A program made the position numbers and the translations under genes. From Volvox africanus (lineage: Eukaryota; Chlorophyta; Chlorophyceae; Chlamydomonadales; Volvocaceae), in assembly GCA_030268105.1 (NCBI GenBank), contig BSDZ01000004.1:3273001-3337000 (forward strand): DNA of 64,000 nt. The letters are read 5' to 3'. The notes beneath the pieces were generated by a model that did not search any database, was not told the DNA's origin, and saw nothing but the letters and a program-made list of their open reading frames with translations. How positions within the stretch are numbered: the first letter of the stretch is position 1; every line of letters begins with the position of its first letter. Positions 26,801-46,800 of the stretch are shown here, piece by piece.

Positions 26801-27306
26801 CAGCTTACACAGTCAAGTTGTAGTGATGAGCCTCTGGAGGCCCAGTTTGAAGAAACTTAGGTCCTAAAAGACCTCACAGCTTACCCAAATGCTCCCGCAC
26901 CTGTGGTGCGTGTACGTGCGTGTCAATAAAGCCAGGCACAAAGTATTGGCCTGCCTGGGAAGGGGGTAACACAAAGATACGGGGGCGTTGCCCAGAGGGC
27001 GCAATGCAGAGTCGGAGAAATAGACCGATTTGGGATTCTATTCGGCAAGTGACTTCGGGATATCTGCTTCGTCAGGTGCACGCATGAAACGGCCGGGTGA
27101 GGCCCTCCAGAACGACCTGCCTCCAGCTGACGGATTTCAGGAAGGCCAAATTCTACTTGCACCTCAGCCTCCTCATGGCCGTTCGCGATGCGAGCAATCT
27201 TTCCTTCTTGAACGACGAGCACCACATCTCGCAGGACATCTAAACGGCCGTATGTTGGCGTATGATAGTACGTGCCTCTGAAAGCAAAAGTATTTTCAGT
27301 CGCCAT
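23832..27306 (-). CDS. GDA: Guanine deaminase, copy 2 (8 exons, 571 aa)
   Basis: Tandem paralogue of the upstream gene, same strand and same intron positions. Exons in coding order: 27121-27306, 26901-26954, 26171-26413, 25738-25903, 25351-25618, 24799-25027, 24412-24600, 23832-24212. It keeps every metal-site motif (FIDTHVHAPQ, HIQSHISE, VMAHG, GLGTDVAGG), so it should be active. Exon 1 differs from copy 1 at about a third of residues (MATENTFAFRGTYYHTPTYG). Exons 3, 6 and 7 and most of 4 and 5 are identical at the DNA level or nearly so. The last exon is longer (127 codons against 82), rich in Gly, Asp and Ser, and ends CAKRARR. The intron 1 donor can be read as GC or as GT four bases on, because GCAG stands at both ends; both readings give the same protein. 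Confidence 0.93.
24405..25099 (-). repeat. Identity tract A, copy in GDA2
   Basis: Partner of 19559-20253. Intron 6 is as identical as the exons, which selection on protein cannot explain. Sequence beyond 25099 (intron 5) is unrelated to that of copy 1. Confidence 0.93.
25378..25879 (-). repeat. Identity tract B, copy in GDA2
   Basis: Partner of 20440-20941. Left of 25378 the exon end differs at many positions (SNFMFGDAFFR here, SNFFLGDAFFK in copy 1). Right of 25879 the residues MDRLSSDD replace MDRHSPDD. Confidence 0.92.
26157..26409 (-). repeat. Identity tract C, copy in GDA2
   Basis: Partner of 21181-21433. The identity stops four bases before the exon 3 start, where copy 1 encodes YKF and copy 2 YQF. 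Introns 2 and 3 beyond it differ in sequence and length. Confidence 0.92.
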
Positions 27307-29953
27307 GCTTAAGTATGAGCTTCAAATAGTAGCTATAATTTGCAAGTCGTTTTGGATACTACGCCAAGGAACTAGCCTGGAAACCGAAAAACGCACATTA
27401 TAACCATAACGGATTTCCTTTCCTTCTTCGCCTGGAAGCTGCAAGCTGCACCTCTGGATTATTGAATTTTAACATTATAGGTTGCACCGACCTCGCGATC
27501 GAGTGTACATCCGGCATTATTTGTTTGGCCCCAACAATCAGGAGGCCGAGCAGTGAAGTACATGCTTCATGGGACCATCGGATGCTACGATGCTTCAATG
27601 AATGGGCCTGCTACTATTGAACTGGTGCTATGTCTTGATGTATCGGAAAGCTTGCATGCTTGCTCGCGTTCATCTTAACAGATTTAAACAGAATCAGAAT
27701 TGTTGAACTCGTGGTTTTCTTCGGTGTTTGGCTAAATCTTCAAATTTCTTCCGTTAAAATTACCTGGTGACAACATACATGATCGACAGTTAAGCTCTTC
27801 CCTTCGCATGCCGAATGCCGTCAACATATACAGATAACTAGCTTCAAAGCTCTCGGGCTGTGCCCTATTTAACATTAACACTTGTTATCGTGATGTCGAG
27901 CCGCCAAATCGTAGCTGCCCATCGTACATATCTGAAACTTCGTCGTAGCTGCTTCCTGCGCTATTGGAGCATAAACTCCTATTTGATTATAGGTCCCTAC
28001 CGATGTTTAGGACCCAGCCATTTCAGAACGTACGGTAGGCATGCAAGTTAATCTTAGGACTGCGATCTGACTTGAACCAACCAATCCAAGAGGATTCAAG
28101 GGCTTGGATGAATACATGCTTGCAAACCTTTGAACTCAATTCCGAATGCAATCGCAAAACCTCAAACCTGCCTACCGAGCTTGCTAACGAATCATGGATA
28201 AGTAGCTGCCCCCGACAAAGCATAATACAGCAGTACCGAAAACTCATCACAGCTATCTGTGGTATGTGTGCGCATCGACAGATATGCACCCAACCGTACA
28301 CATTTCCAGTCCACTTCGACCCGTGGGTCATTTTCAGGCGTGTCTTCTCACACGCCGATCCGTGCACCTAACTGCTTCACCTAAACATTAGATCCATCCA
28401 TTCCCATATACGTATTATCTCCCACGAACCACCAGTAAGCATTGCTTACCTAATTACCTGATTTGCCAAAAGTCAGGTGCCCAGTCCATACTGCGCTAGA
28501 CACGTCATTAGTAACCTGAGCTCATCGGAAAGAACCCCTGCGCCGAAACGTTTTCAAGACTGACAGGACCAAACAACAACAAACAAAGTGCAAACCATCA
28601 TAAACCCTAAGAAGAAGCACAACCCAAATGCAATACATCCAAGTGAAGTAAAGCCAAGTCACTAGCATCAGGTTCTCTGAATTGCAGCCCCCCTCTTTGC
28701 TTGTTTGTCGGTTATATGTCTTCGCTGAGAGCTAGATGCCCCGCCTGTTGCCGCCAACCGAGACCCCAACAAGAAGGCTTGTCCACCAGTCCAGTGAGCC
28801 GTCAATTGAAGGTCCAGGAGGTCCATGGGGAGGGCCGACAGGCCTCCGATCCCCCGAGCGTCAGGCAGCGCTCCTCCCCCATCACCAAGTTAAGCGCCAG
28901 CCAAACTTCTCAACAAGCCAAGCGCAACTGGCGCTTCCCAACCTCTGGTGGAGGAACTGGCTCAAGTTCGTTCGGGGACTCCTTCAAGACTGGCATTGAC
29001 AAGTCAAATGTCCGCCCGCCTGAATCACCAAAATGCAAAGAGCAGCTCAATCCACTTCGCACCCCCACATCACACCACACCACACGAAGTCACACCCTTC
29101 ACAAGTGCTCACTGGCAACAGCTGCAGCTCCTCTTGCCACCCCTCCGTTGGCGCGACGTCACTGTCCTAGGTGCCCCGCTCCACCGAACGAATATCTCGG
29201 ATGGTAGACACACCGAACTGCTGCCCGTCCTCGTGTGGTTATGCTATCCATCCCGCGCGTCCTAATCAGGACACACGCATGGTCTCATACATAACTGAAA
29301 CATACGAATGAACTAACTTTAACACAAGTACGGCCGTGGTTTAAGGCACAGACGCGTTCGGCAGTATGACCTAAACGACTTGAAGGATGCCTGGCCGCCG
29401 CTCAGGACGACGACAATAACCGTATTCCAAGAGCCTAGATCCCGTCTGGCTCTCAGAGCATGGACGCTAGGTGGGCGGGGCAGGGCAGAGGCTCAACGTC
29501 CGAATCCGCATCGTTGATGGTCAGATGGGAATCAAAACTTAGATTGCGGCTGCGAAATGAAAATGATGGCCGCCCCAACTATCGTAACCCAACGACGAAA
29601 GCTGTGTAGAAAATGCCGTCCTTCGCCCTATCCCTGGGGTGATGGATGAAGGCAGCTCGCCGTCGCTCCAGACATTGCAACGCCCCCATCAGGAACTGCA
29701 CTGGTGACGTGAATCCCCCGTGCCGCCGCCCAATGAGTGCCGCCCTCTTTCAGACCACTTCCCCCCTTCTCCTGCTACCCAGCAAGGGCCCCTCTCAGGT
29801 TAGCCACACCCATTCTCCAGCCGTGTTCCATGCACAGCCGCATGCTATACCCCCCCACACACACAGACACACACATTGCTGCCACGTCCTTACGTGGCCC
29901 TCGTCTTCCCCCCTCCTTTCCCATCGTGTCAACACCTTTACCTTAACTACTAT
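27307..29953. other. Intergenic region between GDA2 and ATAD3
   Basis: Contains the GDA2 promoter side and the 3' flank of the ATAD3-type gene. The only long frame (28701-29207, + strand, about 168 codons) is rich in Ser, Pro, Gln and Arg and could be a fragment of a disordered protein. It lacks convincing splice partners or family motifs, so it is not called as a gene. Confidence 0.35.
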
Positions 29954-37262
<7,309 letters not shown>

Positions 37263-40200
37263 CGCCTGTGAAATAATCCGGACTGTGACGACTTCAGCTT
37301 CTTGACATTACCTATAAGGCTAATGGTCCCGCAGCTCTGAACGCGATGTGATCACATCGGCATTTTCGTCCCAGGTTGTTTAGGAGGAAAATACAGTTGC
37401 CGTAACAACCGACAGGAGAACAGAACTATAATGATTACAAAATTTAAAAGGGTTTGATTACATGTACACCTTGCGAGGTTCAAATATGTGATATAAAAAT
37501 GAAAACTAATAGCGTGTATATATCAGATTGCGGAGTCAGGGAGGAGGGAATGGGTCCGTTGGGCCCTGTGCAGTGTCAATGCGCGCAACCCGTTGCTCTT
37601 CCCACTTCGTGAAACCTTACCTAAAATAGCAACCTTCGGAAGCCCCCTCCTAATCCCTTCAGCGAATTCCCTATAGCCACTTGCAGGTGGATGCAGGACG
37701 GTGCCAGTGTGACGAGCAGGGAAGGTCTGCCCGTACGCCCTGCAAGTTTATCACCTTGAAGAAGCCCGTGAGGATGCAGGCAAATTGACTGGTCCCACCT
37801 AAGAAAGTCTACCAGTCTGGACTCCACTGCAAGATTACAACTATTCTACAGCGGAAGCGTTGTTGCCCTGTCCCCTTGACGAAGAGAATTCTTCACGTTG
37901 TTTGGCCACAGAGCACCGTGGAGCTCTGCTGTACGTACATGCCTGCCTAATGGCTGTGGTGCCTCCAGGGAGGGCTGTAACCTAGCCATCTCCCCCTAAG
38001 CTCAACGCCCCTCCATGCATAAGTATTGTTTCTTTTCACTTGTTTGCTAAATGTTCTTCCCCGGTGGTCATGGTTATGGCAACCACAATCTTCAGCTACC
38101 ACAATGAAGACCGGCTGTCTCCGCCATTGCGCACGGCGAATGCGACATGCATATCTTCGGGCATCTGACCCCAACCATCATTACAAGTACTTTCCTAGTC
38201 AAGTACTGGAATTTGGACACAATTTAGCTTCCCTGCCCCCCTGGGGACATTAAGATGCGGGATGATACCCATATCTGAACGTTTAGAGGAATTCAAAATG
38301 ACGAGCGATAGGCCTCGGTGGCCTAGTATCTAGACGCCACCACGACCATGGCCCCCAGGTGGATATCCGAGCGAATGCCAACAGGAATCCGAAGTCCGAG
38401 CTCAGATAAACTGCACATCCCGTTCACAAACCCTGCGTCTACTTTGTCCACTGTTGGGGCCCCCAACATGACGCGCCGGAAAGGCCGCGGCGCAATGGCG
38501 TTGAAGTTTCCATGGATAGCATCAAAAAACTTCCACAAAACCGAAATCCAGATAGCAAGCACCTGCTGGCCTATGTATAGTGGAAGCACTCATGTTGAAA
38601 CACAACCCAGCCACTGCTGGTAACAGATCCGCGCCATGGATCGTTTTCCTTCACTCCCGCGCAAGCACGGCCCCACGGAGACAAGGTCTAGCAAGGCATT
38701 CAGCACATAGATGCACAGCGTCCACAAGAATACCTACTACCGTAGCCTCCACGTTCTGTCAAATCGCCTCAATTCGTACTTCATGGCTGCAGCGCCCGTT
38801 TTTCCATTTATTGCTACCTCAATACCATCCCAGAGCAGCTGCTGCTGGGGCGGTGACGGGCGTGAGGGGCGTCCACAGTTTCCAGTAACTGCGCATGTCA
38901 CCTGCCCTTGGGGCTTGACACTCGACACCCTGGCCATAAAAGCAATAGTCAAAGATGACCCTCTCACATCGGATCCCCCATCCAAGCCCAATTCACACAC
39001 CAGTTCGGACTCCGACTTTCAGCACCATGATCCAGAGCCTTGGCATGGCTATCTATCATCGCTGCAACCCAGACAGTTTGCCCCTCACCCGCAGTGGCCC
39101 CTCCTGCTGTTGAAACAAAATGACTGTTTAAATGAGCTGAGGAGGGATATATATTGAGCGAAAGCAGAAATTGCCAAACATGCATGCGCTGGGCATGAGA
39201 CAAGGGCGGAAATACACGGCCGGATGTGGCCTGCATATGAGGAAATATGAGGAATGGGCCACCCGGAGGCGAGAATATGCGAACGACTGGCGCACGGGCT
39301 AAAGCACCCCACAGGCCCATCAACCCCGAAGGCGACACGTGATACACCCCTCCCTGTCACCGTCTGAATCTGAAGACTTGAGGCAAGACCCGTCATTTCA
39401 TATTGCTTCACGTCGGCTACCACCATTTCAATATCGCAGCACGAATGCGCAGAACGAACAACGGTATTCTCGCCTTGATGTGCGCCATCCCATCAATACC
39501 CAACTTGAATGTTGCAGCCAGAGGTTTTCATCGCCGTAGGAGATTGGTGCCTCCGTGAGATCTGCAGCTCATCAAATGCTTATGCACCCCCTTCTCAACT
39601 TGCTTGCACAGGACACCAACCGTTAGCGCCCTAGCCTCAACCTGGCCTGTCCTGACAGCCCCAGACAGCCTGAATTGATACAAGAGGCAGAAAGCAACCC
39701 CGCAACCCAGCGAGAGCGAAAAGTTCAGAAATGGATACGCGACAGCCGAAATCACCCAATATACCTACCACGCCTGACAATACATCAGAGAGGTCACAGC
39801 CGCTGCAGCAGTCAAACGCATTCACCATGATCACCTCAACCTACGCTTTAGAGCAGCTTCCGCAGCTTCCGCAGGTGTAACAAATCAACGCTTTCGTCAC
39901 CCCATCATTCACACGCCATCTCACTGATCTCCCCAAAACCCCGACGACATAAATTACGAGTGACGACCACAAAGCTTTGCACGCAACGCCAACTCCGGCA
40001 ATGGGAAAGACCCTAAAATTCCGGCCGGCTTCGGCATGCTGGGACCCTAGCCCAATGTCTCTTACGTCTGCTCTACGGCATCGACTCGGTTACGATATCA
40101 GGTTGCGGATCCCGCCGTACAGATGACATGGTGACATGGGGCAGGCCCTTCTGCACTCCAATATCAATCTCCCTCTGATCGGAAGAACGGAGAGCGACCC

Positions 40201-42465
40201 TTACGTCCTCTTGCGCCACACAGCGAAGCGCATGAAGAAACGAAGATGTTGAAAAGAAGTTGGCGCCTTTTACCCATAGCACGTGCGCGGATGAAGGCCT
40301 ACCAGAGAGGACGTGCAGTTTCTTCTTTGACGCGCCTTGCCGTCCGCGAACCGGATAAGTGGTAGCGCAGGAAAACGCACTTGTGTGCAGACACCACCAG
40401 CAGTTCCCCTCGGTCCGATAGTCGTAGCAGTGCGACCTGTAGCAGGGCATTTCCTACCCAGACAGAAATGACTAAACTGGAGCCTTGATCGGTGCCTGCT
40501 CAAACGCCCAAGACGCACTCCAGAGTCTTTTCGATAAGCGACCTAAAAGCTGGCCCGTTGGGCTAATCTTCAAAATAAGCAAGGCATACCCAGAGGATAC
40601 CCAGAGGCATACCCAAAGTTAACACAATTATTGAATAGCAGCCAAAGAGCCAGGTAAGCCAGACAACATCGGATACACGTGCACGCCCTTGACACCTGCG
40701 CCATGACACCGGCACTGCAGACCACCCATAATAACAACGGCAACGCAACCACTCAGCCAAAACCATGCACTTGCTCCTTCTACGTGCATGCTAATACAAT
40801 TCGCACGCGCCATACATGTAGGCCAGTACGCTCTGCACGACATGCAGGTTGCACGAGCAGCACGCGCTGACATGCTAGGTTGCCAGAGATCTTTAAAAGG
40901 TGGCCCCCGACTGACCTGACCCACCTGCCACCGAACCTGCACGGGGTTGCATGAGACCCTCTGAGCTCTGACGATATACCATACACCTTCATAGGTATGC
41001 ACCTTGCTTGTTCTCGTGTTGGTTTGATGTTTCGTATGAATCACGACCATGTACAAAAATTCCATCGCCAGCATTCCAGCGTCAAGACCGGTGTGCCAGG
41101 AGCAGAAGCAGTGTGAGGACCTCGTAAAATCACCATCAACAGCACGCCCCGCTTATCGACAAGCGTTCAGCAATGCTTCACCGAAAGACTTTACACGGAA
41201 CTAAACGCGACATTATACTTGCCTCAATCAAAAAACCATGCCTCAATCAAAAGAACAAACCTTATGTCCCCTCAGCACACGTTTCCCATACATGGGTGAT
41301 CGCTCGGTTACCCGGGCCAAAATTCACACAAGCTTTCACATCCCTGGATGGGCATTATTTTCCTCTAGGACCGCTCTATACGCTTATAGACACACAACAT
41401 ACCGACACAATATCATATCTGTGACTCGACTTCTCCGTCCACTACCCACCCGTCATCACTCTATAGCAAGCGAGGCAACAACAACCCCAGGTTCGCGCAG
41501 GGGAGGAGGAGGTGCTCCATGCTTTATGACGTCATATGAGCATATAAATATAGTTTTGGGGCCTCACATCGCATCAGCGTCACATTGCGAAAGTAAGTGG
41601 AGGCAAATAGGTGCATTAGGGGTGATAGCCTATCCTTCTCCGTGAGCGCTAGGCCTGCAGTAACCTCGCGGAACGGAGCGAGCTACTTAACGTTGACGTT
41701 GACGCCATTTGGGGTCGGCTGGTACCCCATAACTAGCTGCACGACATCGAGAGGTAAGTGCGAAGCTCCCCTCTCCCCTTCCCTTCCCTTCCTCACACTA
41801 CTCGCAAGCGCTTAGCACCTAGGTGAAGCCGTAGACACATGCACAGGCATAAACAAGAAAAACCATTGCTGCTTGTATCGGAGCCCACATGTACACGAAA
41901 AGTAACGGAAAGGTGGATGTAGGCAGTATGCAAGGCCAGCTCTTGCCACCTGCCCCACGATCACAGTGATGCAGTGCCACCCCACATGTTCGGAAACGTC
42001 CGTTGATACCCACAGCTTGATGTTCACTGCCAGGGTAAACGTACCAGCAACAGCAATGACATCAATGCTTCTGTTTCGTCCTAGCGCAACGACTTCGGCC
42101 TCATGGCTTGCCTCATGGCGCGTATCACCTTGTCCATTACAAGCAAAAGTTTAGTAGAGGATCATCACAGCAGCGACGACGAACCGGCACGCATACATGG
42201 ACACAGGCCCATTAAGATCGAAGATGAGGACTTAATGCAATACAGCAACGTCAGCAAGTGTGCCTACAAACCGGTAAACAGTTGGCAATATTGCGCAGTA
42301 CCTTCAGGGATTTCCGAATTCACCTTCGGAGTTTGCAGCCGCCGTCACCTTCCAGCAGAGTAAGGTGCGCAACATGTCTCGGTTGGTCCCTCGTTTGCTC
42401 CCAAGTTGCGAGGCCGGCGCACGGCAGCGTGCATTGGAGCGGGATATCCCACGGGGCTTTCGGAG
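37263..42465. other. 5.2-kb region without a confident gene
   Basis: Holds the ATAD3 promoter and the 3' flank of the kinase gene, whose likely poly(A) signal TGTAA is at 42137-42141 on the - strand. A few - strand frames look protein-like (38323-38589, 39528-39755, 40563-40766, 41980-42150), some with hydrophobic stretches. I could not join them in phase through plausible splice sites and no family was recognised. Confidence 0.4.
38323..38589 (-). other. Possible terminal exon of an unrecognised gene
   Basis: The frame encodes a balanced, non-repetitive peptide (QQVLAIWISVLWKFFDAIHG at its start, HLGAMVVVASRY before the stop). Candidate acceptors (CAG and TAG) stand near its beginning. Upstream frames at 38737-39000 could be a preceding exon but no donor matched the phase. 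Hypothetical only; it may be chance. Confidence 0.2.
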
Positions 42466-43818
42466 CTAGGTGCTGGTCGCCTCGCCCTCCGCCATCTCCC
42501 CCGGTCTACATGACTGCTCGCGCACAGGCGCGTTTCCAGGGGTGTTATACAATAGGTACGCGTCAATAGAGGCATACAAGCCAGCATCGGCGCCGTCAGC
42601 TGCAGTGATACCGACACACGTCGGCACCTGCTGCGCGCCTGCTGGGCCAGAGCAGGCCTCGCTAAGGTTTTGCTCTGCCGGGCTGCCGTAGTCCGAACGC
42701 ACGGAGGAGGATGTTTGGCCGGTTGTGGTTTTGGCAACGGCAATTGGCGATCCCGGCAGCACAACAGGTGGTACGACGGATATGGCGGCAGCTCCACTGG
42801 CTACAGCCCTACCAGTTGCATCACGAGACGCTGGGACATGTTGGCTTGCAGGCGTTGGGTTGGGTTGAGCGGTTAGTTGCCGAGCGCTGCTACTGAGGGA
42901 TGAGGCTGTGGGGGAGAGAGCGCCAGCGGCCGAAAAGGCGGACGCCGCAGAGGTGAAGGAACTGGGCTTTGGGGTGCCGACGGCAACCCCGGCGCCGCTG
43001 GCGCCACTATAACGGCTAGGCGCGAATCCTACGGAAGGTATACCCCCCGCAACGCTGACAGCACCGGCCATGAAGCCATTAGAATTTAAAACCTGCTTAT
43101 ATTCCTGCTGTTGCTCCTGCTGTGGCTGAGGGAGTTGCTGCGGTGTGATGGGTGGGGACACGGGGGAGGGCGCCGGCAGCAAGTCCTGCTGTTGCTCCTC
43201 CTGCAACTTCTGCTGTTGAAGCGGCATTTGCAGCGGCTCTACAAACTGTTCCGGATGCTGCCGCTGCTGCTTTGCCTGGAGCTGGGCCATCTGCTGCTGG
43301 AGAGCCTGTCGCATTATTTCATGATGCTGCTGTGTCTTTTGCTGCTGGCGATGCATCTGCATCTGTTGCTGCACTTGTTGAAGCAAAACATGATGCTGCA
43401 GGGATGATGACAAGGCCGATGCCAGCACTCGCTCCACGCCGTCGCCGCCACCTCCAGCTGCTGCAGCAGCCATGCCCACCGGTGCCGGCGGCGGCGGCGG
43501 TGGTACCGGCACCTGAAGTGGCGAGGAATCGAGGTTATTATTGGCAAGCGCAGCTGCAGCTGCAGCCATGGGATTACTGCCAGCAGCGACAACGTTACCG
43601 CCGCAGGCGTTAGCTTGCTGTATGGCCGCTGCCATGGCGGCGGCTGCCGCCAATGCCCGGCTGCCATTATGTCCTAACGCTGGGCTGGCGGCTGCGGTTG
43701 CGCGGGGCCCTGCCGCACCCGGCCCGAGGGTCCGGCCGCAGGCCGCTGCCAATTGCTGTTGAAAGATCTGGGGCAACACCTGCCCGAAGCCACCTGAGCT
43801 TTGAGAATTGCCCTGCAC
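42466..43818 (-). repeat. Low-complexity tail exon of the kinase (450 codons)
   Basis: One uninterrupted exon following the kinase domain. It opens with VQGNSQSSGGFGQVLPQIFQ, then runs of Ala, Pro and especially Gln encoded by interrupted CAG/CAA codons (about 43090-43400), then Ser/Ala/Pro-rich sequence. It ends with an Asp/Tyr-containing stretch before TAG. The region is predicted to be disordered and is prone to length change through slippage. Confidence 0.85.
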
Positions 43819-46800
43819 CTGTACGACACATAGACGAGGTCATTATTTCTCCTTTATGGCCAAGAAAGCATGCACGTATGCATTTTTGTAGGAGCTCCAG
43901 GCAGGGATGGGGCCAGGCCCATCAGGCGTAATGACGAGACGAGGCAGATGGCAGCCCGGGTCCGCAAAGTCCGCACTCCTCGCGTGTCATGCACATGATT
44001 TGCCTAGGTCCTCAGGCCTCACGACGACAGCCGATTGCGTGACTAACTTGGACCGAAGGACCAGGACTGAAGACAAATGCCCATACATCTTATGGCACGC
44101 ACAGCGAGGTCTGAATTCATGAATACACACCCAATATGGCGCACGTGGCAAGGTGGCCATCTCCCCGCCTATGTAGCCCTCCCTCCCTCGGGCACCTCTG
44201 CCACCCGAACCCCATCCGGTCTTCATTGTACTCTGCCCGCTCCCACCAAACCACACATCATCAAACCCCCCTCAACATGAGCCCCGTCCCACCTGGTTAA
44301 GTAATAGCTGCAATACGTTGACCAGCTCCGCTGCAGTGGGTCGGATGTGGGGGTCTTGTGACCAACAGGCAGTAGCTACGTCCCTGAAGGGCGGCAAGGA
44401 GGGGGATGAGGTCGGCGCAATGCTTCTGACACCTAGTGCGGGTTGCTGTCATGTCGCTGCCCACGTGGAAAGAAGAGGTCATGGCCCCTACAGTGAGATG
44501 GATGCAGCTGACAGGATTCCAGGCGATGTGGAAACGTGGAAGCGCGCATGCAACACGGCACCGAAGACCCAAACCAGTGGCCGCACATACATCGCCTGTT
44601 CTATGCGCGAACGCCTGTTGTACCTAACCTCAGCAGCGCGCTCAAAGTCATCTAACATAACATCCCCCAGCACCAATACGGAAAAGTAAGCGACAACATC
44701 GGCATCAAAAGATTGAATACAGGATATTTAATAGCATGATCTTCACATCAATAAGTGGGCGTGGACGGATGCGACCCGGGCCGGCTGTAGCTTATGCGCG
44801 CACCTGTACTCCTTGGGGCAGTACGGCGGCAGCGTGGGCCGCACGCCCTTCCTGGCCAGCTGTATGGCCTCCTTGCCCGGCATGCACTGGTCCTGAGGGA
44901 CTCCGGTGACCAGCTCTGCCATCATGATGCCAAAGGAGTACACGTCCACGGAGCTCGTCAGCAGTGCGCCCTTGCTGATCACCTTAGGAAAAGAGCGGCG
45001 CAGTACGTGGGTGTGGGTCAGGGAGCCCGGGCGAGCACATTAGGGCGAACAGGGTCCCGCGCGTTGAGCGAGCGGGAGGGGGTAAGTGGGCGCATGCAAG
45101 GCGCGGTGAATGAAACATGAAGTAAAGGGTATCCCAAATCAGCCAGTTGTGATCAGAATAGACCAGGAATACAGCTGAAGTTTGGCTCTCTTATGTTGCA
45201 TGGAAAAAAGGCCCACATGTGCTGGCCTGAGGAAGATCCTCACACCGGTACGATTTCGATGAAATCCCCCATCATCGGTTGCCTTTTGCGCTCCCTCTGC
45301 CAATCTCCCTTACCTCGGGTGCCATATGCGTGAGGGTGCCCAGCGCTCGAGTGACCGTGAAATGCGGAAATGTGGGGCCGCTGCCGTCCTCCGCGGGCGG
45401 CTTCAGCATACGTACACAGCCGAAATCTGAGAGCTGGACGACATAACACGAAGGTACAGTAACCGTGCGGTGCAGGCGGGACACGTGCGGTCAGATAAAG
45501 GGGTAAATGAAAGCCAAGGCCTTTCCGATATTGCACCGGGGAGGGTGCGGGACGCGTACACTTGAGCAGCATCAGGGTGACGCGGCTGGACGCGATGGGG
45601 TTTCTGCGAATGTGCGGCCTTTAAGACGCAGGCCCTGTTTCACAATATGCGCCTCGAGCGGGTGCACCACTGAGGGTTAGTGAAAGGTTCTGCAGGCATT
45701 GACAAGCCCTGACCAGTCGGCTATTGCAAGCCTTTTCCCTATACCTTGCACGTCCATCCCCTTGGGTCTCTCGGATGGCTCCTCAGCAGCACATTGGAAG
45801 GCTTGAGGTCGCAGTGCACCAGGGCCAACGAATGCATATGTCGCAACGCCAGAGCCACTTCCAGCAGGCAAATGTACATAGACTGGGGGGTTACCATTTA
45901 CGCGGGGTGGTTGAACGAGTTTTAGGGAGTAGATTTCAGGGTGCAGCGGGGGAAGAAGGGGAGAATCAAAACGCGTCCCTTCCCTGCATGCGTTTGCGGC
46001 TCAACTCCAGTTCAGTCCCTACCGTGAGGTCCAGCCGCGGCCAGCCGTTTGCGTCCACACCCCGCTTTAAGTAGCCTCTTCGCAAGACGTCCTTGAGGGT
46101 GCCCGCATCGCAGTACTCCATCACGATTACCAGGTTGGTTGGGCCTGAGGATGCGATGGTCAAGGGAAAAGCCGCCGGCCAGAGGGCTCCTGTTCAAGCC
46201 AACTCGCCCTTGAGCCTACCGCGTCTTGGATGTACTGATATTACGTTTCATAAAGACGCGTCCGATAAGATAATCAGCCTCATTGTCGTCTTCAGAAGGC
46301 CCCAAGGTGTAATGTGCAGCACAATCTTCCACACCCTCCCCAGATACGTGAACGTCTCCTCAGTAGACCAGCTGCGACACCCCTGCACCGCAACACACCG
46401 CACCTTCCGATACCATCTCCTCTGTGGCGTCCACCCGCCGTACCAACCGCAAGTAGTTGTTCGCGCTGACGTTGAGCATCGGTGCAGGCGTGCCATTCGC
46501 ACCGCCGCCCGTGTCGGGTGGTCTTGCTTGCGCGCTGCTGCCGTCATCCTGGGCGTACCCCACCACTAGCACGTCAAAGAAATAGTTGTGGACCTGCGGG
46601 CCGAACACCGCGCAAACTACATGTGATGTAACGGCCGCATATTCAAATAGGACGTCGGAACACTAGGCTGTCCAGCTCAAAAAGCTGCGGTGACTCAGAG
46701 ACCCTCGGGAAGATCAAAGGGCCAAACGAAATGGGTCTGGGAAATTCACAGGGGATTGGAGGGGGCCGACTGCGGCTGACCTGAACGATATGCGGGTGAT

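Noticed and set aside
28701..29207. 168-codon plus-strand frame as a separate gene
   Set aside because: Ser/Pro/Gln composition can arise by chance at this base composition, and no motif, partner exon or poly(A) context supports it.
40583..40616. Direct repeat of CATACCCAGAGG type as a possible minisatellite
   Set aside because: Only two to three imperfect copies, in non-coding DNA.
41677..42150. Two frames that could join in phase as a small gene (ending NGVNVNVK)
   Set aside because: A TGTAA signal in the upstream part places it in the likely 3' UTR of the kinase, there is no start codon, and the pairing of splice sites is one of several possible.
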